Assembly: GCA_900472625.1 (NCBI GenBank) | Contig: UCIT01000006.1 | Location: 17,984-81,983, forward strand | DNA from: Hyphomicrobiales bacterium | GTDB taxonomy: Bacteria; Pseudomonadota; Alphaproteobacteria; Rhizobiales; Rhizobiaceae | Reading direction: 5' to 3' | DNA length: 64,000 bases | In this document: positions 57,775 through 64,000 of the stretch, piece by piece | How the letters are laid out: each line of letters begins with the position of its first letter | How positions within the stretch are numbered: position 1 is the stretch's first letter | Notes under the pieces: generated by a model | What the model was told of the DNA's origin: nothing | The model's database searches: none | Seen by the model: only the letters and a program-made list of their open reading frames with translations | Program-made: the position numbers and the translations under genes

Positions 57775-60700
57775 CTATTCGGCGGCCATCCGGATCACTT
57801 CGGCGCCGCCATGGCCCTCATGATCGTCGTCCTTGTGCTGCACCAGCGGACGGTTGCCCGTCAGCTTGCGGATCAGCACGTAGAAGACAGGCGTCATGAA
57901 GATGCCGAAGAAGGTGACGCCGATCATGCCCGAGAACACCGCGATACCCATGGCGGAGCGCATTTCGGCACCCGCGCCGGTCGAGATCACCAGTGGCACG
58001 ACACCCATGATGAAGGCCATCGAGGTCATCAGGATCGGGCGCAGACGCAAGCGACTGGACTCGATCGCCGCCTGCACCGGTGTCCGGCCCTCGAACTCCA
58101 GCTCGCGGGCGAATTCCACGATCAGGATCGCGTTCTTCGCCGAGAGACCGACAAGGACGATCAGGCCGATCTGCGTGAAGATGTTGTTGTCTCCACCCGT
58201 GAGCCAGACACCCGTCAGAGCGGCAAGCACACCCATCGGCACGATCATGATGATCGCCAATGGCAGCGTCAGGCTTTCATACTGGGCAGCCAGTACGAGG
58301 TAGACCAGAAGCAGCGCCAGCGGGAAGACCAGCACGCCCGAGCTACCGGCGAGGATCTGCTGATAGGTCAAATCCGTCCACTCGTAGCCGATGCCCTTCG
58401 GCAGCGTCTCGTCGGCGATTCGCTCGATGGCTGCCTGCGCCTGCCCGGACGAGAAGCCCGGTGCCGGGCCACCGTTGATATCGGCGGCAAGGAAGCCGTT
58501 GTAGCGGGTCGTGCGTTCCGGACCGGTCGTGGCATCCACCTTCAGCAGTGCCGAGAGCGGGATCATCTGGCCGGATGCCGAGCGCACCTTCAACTGACCG
58601 ATATCATCCGCATGGGCGCGGAACTTGGCATCGGCCTGCACCCGGACGCTGTAGGTGCGGCCGAAGGCGTTGAAGTCGTTGACGTAGAGCGAGCCGAGAT
58701 AGATCTGCAGCGTTTCAAAGACGTCGGTCACGGAAACGCCGAGTTGTTCGGCCTTGGCGCGATCGAGGTCCGCGTAGAGCTGCGGCACGTTGATCTGGTA
58801 GCTCGAGAACAGGCCGGCCAGTTCAGGCGTCTGGTAGGCCTTGGCGAGAAACGCCTTGGTCGCTTCGTCGAGCGCGTTGTAGCCGAGGCCAGCGCGATCT
58901 TCGAGCTGCAGCTTGAAGCCACCCGTGGTGCCGAGACCTTGCACCGGCGGCGGCGGGAACATGGCGATGAAGGCATCCTGGATGGCGCCGAACTTCTGGT
59001 TCAGCGTCATGGCAATTGCTCCACCCGACAGATCCGCCGTCTTGCGTTCCTCGAACGGCTTCAGCTTGACGAAGACGACACCGGCATTCGAGCCGTTGGT
59101 GAAGCCGTTGATCGAGAGACCCGGAAAAGCGATGGCGTGTTCGACGCCGGGCGTTGCAAGCGCGATGTCGCTCATCCGCTTGATCACGTCCTCGGTGCGG
59201 TCGAGGCTGGCGGCGTCGGGCAGCTGCGCGAAGCCGATCAGGTACTGCTTGTCCTGCGCCGGCACGAAGCCGCCGGGAACAGCATTGAACAGGCCATAGG
59301 TCGCACCGGCAAGAGCCAGATAGCTGACCATGACGATGCTCTTGCGCGACAGCAGACCGCCGACGCCCTTGCCGTAAGCGTTGGAGCTGGCGCTGAAGGC
59401 GCGGTTGAAGCCGCGGAAGAACCAGCCGAACACGAAGTCCATGCCGCGCGTCAGCCAATCCTTCTTGGCATGGTGCCCCTTCAAGAGAAGCGCCGCCAGA
59501 GCCGGAGACAGCGTCAGCGAGTTGATCGCCGAAATGACCGTCGAAATCGCGATCGTCAGCGCGAACTGGCGATAGAACTGACCGGACAGACCGGTGATGA
59601 AGGCCAGCGGCACGAACACCGCAACCAGCACCAGCGCGATCGCGATGATCGGGCCGGACACTTCCTTCATCGCCTTATACGTCGCGTCACGCGGCGACAG
59701 GCCGTTCTCGATGTTGCGTTCGACGTTTTCGACCACCACGATCGCATCGTCCACGACGATACCGATCGCCAGCACCAGGCCGAACAGGCTGAGCGCGTTG
59801 ATCGAAAAGCCGAAGACATACATGACGGCGAAGGTACCGATGATCGAGACCGGAACCGCGATCAGCGGAATGATCGAGGCGCGCCATGTCTGCAGGAACA
59901 GGATGACGACGATGACGACAAGCGCGATGGCTTCCAGCAGCGTGTCGACGACCTTTTCAATCGAGGCGCGGACGAACTGCGTGGTGTCATAGACGATCTC
60001 GTACTTCACGCCTTCAGGCATCGCCAGCTGCAACTCGTCCATGGTCTTGATGACCTGGTCCGAGATGGTGATGGCGTTGGAGCCCGGTGCCTGGAAGACC
60101 GGAATGGCGACCGCCGACTTGCTGTCGAGCAGCGAGCGCAGCGAATAATCGGAGGCACCGAGTTCGACGCGGGCCACATCGCGCAGACGCGTGATCTCGC
60201 CATTGGCGCCGCTCTTGACGATGATGTTGCCGAATTCCTCGGGCGTCTGCAGGCGGCCCTGCGCATTGACGTTCAACTGGATGTCGACGCCCGCAAGGCT
60301 CGGCGACGCGCCGATCGTGCCGGCCGCGGCCTGCACGTTCTGCGCGCGGATGGCATCGGTGATGTCGCTGGCAGCGAGATTGTGCTCGGCGGCCTTCTGC
60401 GGATCGATCCAGATGCGCATCGAGTAGTCGCCCGACCCGAAGATCTGCACCTGGCCGACGCCTTCGATACGGGCGAGCCGGTCCTTGACGTTCAGGACGC
60501 CGTAGTTGCGCAGATAGGTGATGTCGTAGCGATTGTCGGGCGAAGTCAGGTTCACAACCATCATCAGGTCGGGCGAACTCTTGACCGTGGTGATACCGAG
60601 CGAGCGCACCTCTGTCGGAAGGCGCGGTTCGGCCTGGCTGACGCGGTTCTGCACCAGCTGCTGCGCCTGGTCGGGGTTGGTACCGAGCTTGAAGGTTACC

Positions 60701-60978
60701 GTCAGCGTCATGACGCCGTCGGACGTCGCCTGGCTGGACATGTAGAGCATGCCCTCGACGCCATTGATCTGCTCTTCGAGCGGCGTGGCGACGGTTTCGG
60801 CGATGACCTTCGGGTTGGCGCCGGGATAGGTGGCGCGCACGACGATCGATGGCGGCACGACCTCGGGATATTCGGAGATCGGTAGCGATCGCATGCCGAT
60901 CAGGCCGGCGACCACGATGAGGACCGATAGCACCCCGGCAAACACCGGGCGGTCGACAAAGAATCTGGAGATATTCAT
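57775..60978 (-). CDS. RND multidrug efflux pump (AcrB/MexF/BepE type)
   Basis: A 1067-residue inner-membrane pump of the HAE-1 family. The first helix region is FFVDRPVFAGVLSVLIVVAG, the proton-relay Asp pair lies in GIVVDDAIVVVENVERN, and the family segments ISEYPEVVPPSIVVRATYPG, LAIGIVVDDA and GVLAALTGVWL are in place. It exports drugs, detergents or plant compounds together with the adaptor encoded upstream; the outer-membrane channel gene is absent from the window. ATG 60978 has GAGAGGG eight bases upstream. Confidence 0.95.
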   Translation of the reverse strand: MNISRFFVDRPVFAGVLSVLIVVAGLIGMRSLPISEYPEVVPPSIVVRATYPGANPKVIAETVATPLEEQINGVEGMLYMSSQATSDGVMTLTVTFKLGTNPDQAQQLVQNRVSQAEPRLPTEVRSLGITTVKSSPDLMMVVNLTSPDNRYDITYLRNYGVLNVKDRLARIEGVGQVQIFGSGDYSMRIWIDPQKAAEHNLAASDITDAIRAQNVQAAAGTIGASPSLAGVDIQLNVNAQGRLQTPEEFGNIIVKSGANGEITRLRDVARVELGASDYSLRSLLDSKSAVAIPVFQAPGSNAITISDQVIKTMDELQLAMPEGVKYEIVYDTTQFVRASIEKVVDTLLEAIALVVIVVILFLQTWRASIIPLIAVPVSIIGTFAVMYVFGFSINALSLFGLVLAIGIVVDDAIVVVENVERNIENGLSPRDATYKAMKEVSGPIIAIALVLVAVFVPLAFITGLSGQFYRQFALTIAISTVISAINSLTLSPALAALLLKGHHAKKDWLTRGMDFVFGWFFRGFNRAFSASSNAYGKGVGGLLSRKSIVMVSYLALAGATYGLFNAVPGGFVPAQDKQYLIGFAQLPDAASLDRTEDVIKRMSDIALATPGVEHAIAFPGLSINGFTNGSNAGVVFVKLKPFEERKTADLSGGAIAMTLNQKFGAIQDAFIAMFPPPPVQGLGTTGGFKLQLEDRAGLGYNALDEATKAFLAKAYQTPELAGLFSSYQINVPQLYADLDRAKAEQLGVSVTDVFETLQIYLGSLYVNDFNAFGRTYSVRVQADAKFRAHADDIGQLKVRSASGQMIPLSALLKVDATTGPERTTRYNGFLAADINGGPAPGFSSGQAQAAIERIADETLPKGIGYEWTDLTYQQILAGSSGVLVFPLALLLVYLVLAAQYESLTLPLAIIMIVPMGVLAALTGVWLTGGDNNIFTQIGLIVLVGLSAKNAILIVEFARELEFEGRTPVQAAIESSRLRLRPILMTSMAFIMGVVPLVISTGAGAEMRSAMGIAVFSGMIGVTFFGIFMTPVFYVLIRKLTGNRPLVQHKDDDHEGHGGAEVIRMAAE

Positions 60979-61083
60979 TTCAAAGCCCTCTCCGGGATGA
61001 AACTGGGGATGCAACGACCCTCTCCGGCGATTGGGAGATCGCCGGTCGGGGTGGAACTGGATGCTTTAGATGCCCTCTCCTCT

Positions 61084-61236
61084 TTCCCTTCTCCCCACCG
61101 GGGAGAAGATGTCCGTCAGGACAGATGAGGGGGTAAGCGCCGTCAGGCGCGAACGATCGGAGCAAAAGCGACGAGCGAACAAGCCGCCCCCTCATCCGAC
61201 CCTTCGGGCCACCTTCTCCCTAAGGGGAGAAGGGAA
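61084..61236. repeat. Rhizobial palindromic intergenic element with nested inverted repeats
   Basis: The ends TTCCCTTCTCCCC (61084-61096) and GGGGAGAAGGGAA (61224-61236) are a perfect 13-base inverted pair, and GATGAGGGGG (61124-61133) pairs with CCCCCTCATC (61187-61196) inside. Smaller hairpins (TTCTCCCC/GGGGAGAA at both ends) lie within. It sits between pump and adaptor genes, ending two bases before the adaptor stop. It is a mobile-like repeat, probably folded in the mRNA. Confidence 0.8.
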
Positions 61237-61237
61237 T

Positions 61238-62431
61238 TTACTTGGCCGCGACCTTTTCTTCCATCTGCGGCGCGACGACCGCGCCGGGACGGATGCGCTG
61301 CAGGCCGTTGACGACGATCTTGTCGCCGACGGCAAGGCCGCTCTCGATCACGCGGTCACCACCCTCGGCGATGCCGAGCTGGACCGGCCGGTAGCTGACC
61401 TTGTTTTCGGCATCGACCACGAACACGAACTTCTTGTCCTGATCGGTACCGATGGCCCGTTCGCTGACGAGGATCTTGTTTTCGGCCTTCGGCTGGCCCA
61501 TGCGGACCCGCACGAACTGGCCCGGGATCAGCTTGCCGCCGGGATTGTCGAACACGGCGCGAACGCCGATCGTGCCGCTGGAGGCATCGACCTGGTTGTC
61601 GATCAGTTGCAGGTTGCCCTTGATCGGCGTGCCGTCATCGGCAAGCGTACCGACTTCGACAGGAATCTGCTCGATATCGGCGACGGCACCGTTTGCGACA
61701 GGAAGCTGCGCCAGCGCCTTGGTCACCATGCCTTCGCTGGCATTAAAGCTGGCATAGATCGGGTCGACAGAGACCAGCGATGTCAGCTCAGACGAGGTCG
61801 AGCCTCCGGCAACGAGATTGCCGACGGTGATCTCCAGCTTGCCGGCGCGACCGGCGACTGGAGCGCGAACCTCGGTGTAGCCGAGTTCGAGCTGTGCCGA
61901 CTGTAGAGCCGCCTGCGCGGTACGAAGACCGGCCTGCGCTTCGGTGAAGGCGTTCTGACGCTGGTCCATGTCGCTCTGAGAAATGGTCTTGTTGTCGGAA
62001 AGCCTGCGGCCACGCTCAAGCTCGATCTGCGCGAGATTGACCTTGGCGTCAGCCGAGGCCACCTGTCCTTCAGCCTGCGAAACGGCCGCCTGGTAAGGTG
62101 CCGGATCGATGGTGAAGAGCAGATCGCCGGCCTTCACCAGCGCGCCTTCGCGAAAATGCACCGACTGCACGGCGCCGGCAACCCGCGAGCGGATCTGCAC
62201 GCGATCGACGGCTTCGAGGCGACCGGAGAACTGCTCCCACTCGGTCACATCACGGCTGGCGACGACGGCAACGGTGACGGGTACCGCCGGCGGAGCGGCC
62301 TGCGCCTCGGCGGTTGCCGCCGTGGCGGTGCCGCTCATCGGCAGTTCGAAAAACAGTGCTGCGGCTGAAACGGACGCAACAAGGCTCAGACCGGCGCCCA
62401 CAAGGGCCCAGCGCTTCTTACTGGACGTCAT
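61238..62431 (-). CDS. RND efflux periplasmic adaptor (MexE/BepD type)
   Basis: A 397-residue membrane fusion protein. One N-terminal anchor (KKRWALVGAGLSLVASVSAA), a lipoyl domain (QIRSRVAGAVQSVHFREGAL), a coiled-coil hairpin (about residues 105-165), then the beta-barrel and membrane-proximal domains (KLIPGQFVRVRMGQP). It links the pump to an outer-membrane channel. The start at 62431 has AAGGAG eight bases upstream. It is co-transcribed with the pump gene (259-base gap with the repeat between). Confidence 0.94.
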   Translation of the reverse strand: MTSSKKRWALVGAGLSLVASVSAAALFFELPMSGTATAATAEAQAAPPAVPVTVAVVASRDVTEWEQFSGRLEAVDRVQIRSRVAGAVQSVHFREGALVKAGDLLFTIDPAPYQAAVSQAEGQVASADAKVNLAQIELERGRRLSDNKTISQSDMDQRQNAFTEAQAGLRTAQAALQSAQLELGYTEVRAPVAGRAGKLEITVGNLVAGGSTSSELTSLVSVDPIYASFNASEGMVTKALAQLPVANGAVADIEQIPVEVGTLADDGTPIKGNLQLIDNQVDASSGTIGVRAVFDNPGGKLIPGQFVRVRMGQPKAENKILVSERAIGTDQDKKFVFVVDAENKVSYRPVQLGIAEGGDRVIESGLAVGDKIVVNGLQRIRPGAVVAPQMEEKVAAK

Positions 62432-62468
62432 TGGTATTCTCCTTACGGCCCCCACGGCCGAAAAATAA

Positions 62469-63290
62469 TCAGTTCGTCTTCAAAGGAATGGGTTGCCTGC
62501 GCATGTCCCGAACGAAGCTGCCGAATTCCTGGGCGATGGTCTCGCGCCAGCCCGGCGGCCTGTCGGACGTCCCGCCATAAATCGATGGCCAGCCTGTCCC
62601 GGCGGGGGAAACCTGCTGACGAACGGCCACGCCTGCCTGTTTCAGGCGATCGGCGAAGCCAAGTGTTTCATCGCGAAGGGGATCGTCCTTGGCGGTGAAA
62701 ATCAGTGCGGGCGCAACGCCCGAGATACGCGAACAGAGGCACGGCGCCGCATAGGGGTGGCAACCTCCACCGCTGAGATAGTGGCTCCAGCCCTGTGCCC
62801 AGCGCTCGCGCATGCCGATTGCGTCGGCTTCGCGGATGGACTTCGATCCCATGAACGGATCGACCAGCGGAGAAATCAGCACCTGCCCGTCAAGGGCATC
62901 GGCATAGTGATCGCGAGCCTTGAAGGCCACACTGGCGGCAATGTTGCCACCTGCTTCCTCGCCGGCAACCAGCAGCGCCGAGTTGCGATCGCCGAGACCG
63001 GAGGCACGCTTATTGGCCATGTAGGAAAACAACGAGTAACCGACTTCGAGAGGTTTTGGAAAAACGCCGCCCATGGGAGCGTTGTAATCCGCGACAACCA
63101 CGATGGCACCGGCACTCGCGATCGCTTCGGCGACCGCATTGTCCTGCAGTCCCGAGGACTGGAAGGCACCGCCGTGGAAGTACAAGACGATCGGCGAACC
63201 CTTCCCGTATTCGGCGCCCTGATAGATACGCGTCGACACGGGGCCGATGGCCACCTTGTCAAACACCATGTCTTTCACTTGCACCGTCAT
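62469..63290 (-). CDS. Alpha/beta-hydrolase-fold protein with degenerate catalytic centre
   Basis: A 273-residue protein of the hormone-sensitive-lipase group by its oxyanion motif (LYFHGGAFQSSG) and acid segment (TAKDDPLRDET). The nucleophile elbow, normally GDSAGG, reads G110-E-E-A-G-G115, so the catalytic Ser is replaced by Glu112. The C-terminal His region reads SPAGTGWPSIYGG without His. It is probably a pseudoenzyme or a binding protein. It is first in the efflux operon. I start at ATG 63290 (GAGGA upstream); ATG 63335 and longer frames are less likely. Confidence 0.82.
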   Translation of the reverse strand: MTVQVKDMVFDKVAIGPVSTRIYQGAEYGKGSPIVLYFHGGAFQSSGLQDNAVAEAIASAGAIVVVADYNAPMGGVFPKPLEVGYSLFSYMANKRASGLGDRNSALLVAGEEAGGNIAASVAFKARDHYADALDGQVLISPLVDPFMGSKSIREADAIGMRERWAQGWSHYLSGGGCHPYAAPCLCSRISGVAPALIFTAKDDPLRDETLGFADRLKQAGVAVRQQVSPAGTGWPSIYGGTSDRPPGWRETIAQEFGSFVRDMRRQPIPLKTN

Positions 63291-63379
63291 CGTATCGATC
63301 CTCGCGTCGCGGGTGTAATGTTGCCGTTGCAACATATTGCCCAAGGCGACGGCTTGCAATTTCTGAAAAAAAGATATTG

Positions 63380-63399
63380 TTATTCCACTCACGGAATAA
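63380..63399. promoter_or_regulatory. Candidate LysR operator between the hydrolase-like gene and the LysR gene
   Basis: TTATTCC (63380-63386) and GGAATAA (63393-63399) form a perfect dyad with a 6-base spacer, containing a T-N11-A core as LysR regulators use. It lies between the divergent starts (63290 and 63472). Confidence 0.6.
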
Positions 63400-63471
63400 G
63401 CTGCATCATTACGATTACACTGTTCCAGATTTCGAACAATACCGCACTGCAACCTACTCAGGTGAATACCG

Positions 63472-64000
63472 ATGGACCAGCTCTCGGCAATGCGCGCTTT
63501 CATTCGCGTCGTGGAGACAGGCAATTTCACACGGGCCGCCGACACGCTCGCCATGCCCAAGGCGACGGTGACCAATCTCATCCAGGGGCTGGAGGCGCAT
63601 CTTCACACCAAGCTCCTCAACCGAACCACCCGTCGCGTCATGGTGACAACAGACGGCGCGCTCTATTACGAACGTGCAGCACAGATCGTGTCGGAGATTT
63701 CCGAACTCGATGGCAGCCTCACCAACTCGCAAGGGCTTCCGGGCGGGCGACTGCGCGTCGAAATGGCCGGCGCCTTCGCCGATTGGATCGTCGTGCCCGC
63801 CTTATGCGACTTCTACCAGAAATATCCCGATATCCGCATCGATCTCGGCGTCGGCGACCGCACCGTGGACTACCTCGCCGAAAACGTCGATTGCGCATTG
63901 CGCGCCGGCACCCCCGCCGATCAATCGCTGATTGCCAGGCGCGTATCGGAAGTCGAGTTGATCACCTGCGCCTCGCCGATCTATATCGAGAAGTTCGGCA
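63472..64000 (+). CDS. LysR-family transcriptional regulator (truncated by window edge)
   Basis: The first 176 or so residues of a LysR-type regulator. The N-terminal winged helix ([20 protein letters not shown], then [20 protein letters not shown]) is clear, and the start of the co-inducer domain follows ([20 protein letters not shown]). AGGTGA lies seven bases before the ATG. It is divergent from the efflux operon, as with MexT and MexEF, so it is the probable regulator of that operon. The C-terminus lies beyond the window. Confidence 0.93.
   Translation, partial: MDQLSAMRAFIRVVETGNFTRAADTLAMPKATVTNLIQGLEAHLHTKLLNRTTRRVMVTTDGALYYERAAQIVSEISELDGSLTNSQGLPGGRLRVEMAGAFADWIVVPALCDFYQKYPDIRIDLGVGDRTVDYLAENVDCALRAGTPADQSLIARRVSEVELITCASPIYIEKFG

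Noticed and set aside
57811..60885. Plus-strand open frame of 1024 codons opposite the RND pump gene
   Set aside because: It is antisense to a clear pump gene. Its sequence is rich in Arg, His, Asp and Gly with no domain, as expected from codon bias in a GC-rich genome.

Overview
The window reads as a chromosomal segment of a GC-rich alphaproteobacterium of the order Hyphomicrobiales (Rhizobiales), most likely Rhizobiaceae. The evidence is the linked cell-cycle set sciP, ctrA and chpT, the envelope gene eipA, an alphaproteobacterial RpoH-type sigma factor, lspL for UDP-galacturonate, a liv operon carrying the small membrane gene found in rhizobial liv clusters, and palindromic CTTCTCCCC-type intergenic repeats. 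No rRNA, tRNA, CRISPR array, insertion sequence or prophage was seen. Genes are dense, and operons are often joined by ATGA or TGATG overlaps.

Layout. 1-9.6 kb: a urea ABC importer (urtA, B, C, D on the minus strand; the expected urtE would lie off the left edge). It is divergent from a very large hybrid sensor kinase whose input half is an NCS1-type permease fold followed by a cysteine-rich module. The kinase gene overlaps a LuxR-type response regulator gene. 9.7-17.6 kb: an acyltransferase, a 2-hydroxyacid dehydrogenase and a complete branched-chain amino-acid importer (livH, M, G, F, a small membrane gene and a binding protein). 17.9-20.7 kb: cysQ, a DUF2793-like structural protein and a LuxR-family solo regulator. 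21-25.6 kb: the cell-cycle neighbourhood, with sciP, a small GNAT, a FliJ-like gene, ctrA, a single-domain receiver, chpT and eipA; the ctrA upstream region has four GANTC sites and a CtrA half-site.

25.7-34.2 kb: a membrane-anchored coiled-coil protein, an rRNA/tRNA methyltransferase, a small membrane protein, rluD, rpoH behind a heat-shock-type promoter, an 813-residue anchored protein and purA. 34.4-36.1 kb: a DMT exporter and a GNAT that end convergently on a shared CTAG. 36.5-45.7 kb: a polysaccharide region with an SGNH hydrolase split by a large insertion, then a minus-strand cluster of acetyltransferase, Wzy-like polymerase, Wzx-like flippase, GDP-mannose-epimerase-like enzyme, glycosyltransferase and Wzc-like kinase. 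45.9-48.3 kb: an esterase/ring-cleaving dioxygenase pair resembling Bacillus MhqD/MhqO, and ung.

48.4-53.8 kb: nucleotide-sugar supply (manB, manC, ugd, lspL) making GDP-mannose, UDP-glucuronate and UDP-galacturonate, which may feed the polysaccharide cluster and LPS. 53.8-57.6 kb: a PAS-GGDEF-EAL protein and a two-dehydrogenase erythronate/threonate module. 57.8-64 kb: an RND efflux operon (pump, adaptor and a hydrolase-like protein lacking its catalytic Ser and His), divergent from a LysR regulator cut by the right edge.

The strongest candidate for a little-described system is the permease-kinase/LuxR pair beside urtABCD. It looks like a transporter-derived receptor (transceptor) for urea or a related nitrogen compound. 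Function calls rest on motifs and context read by eye; no database search was run.
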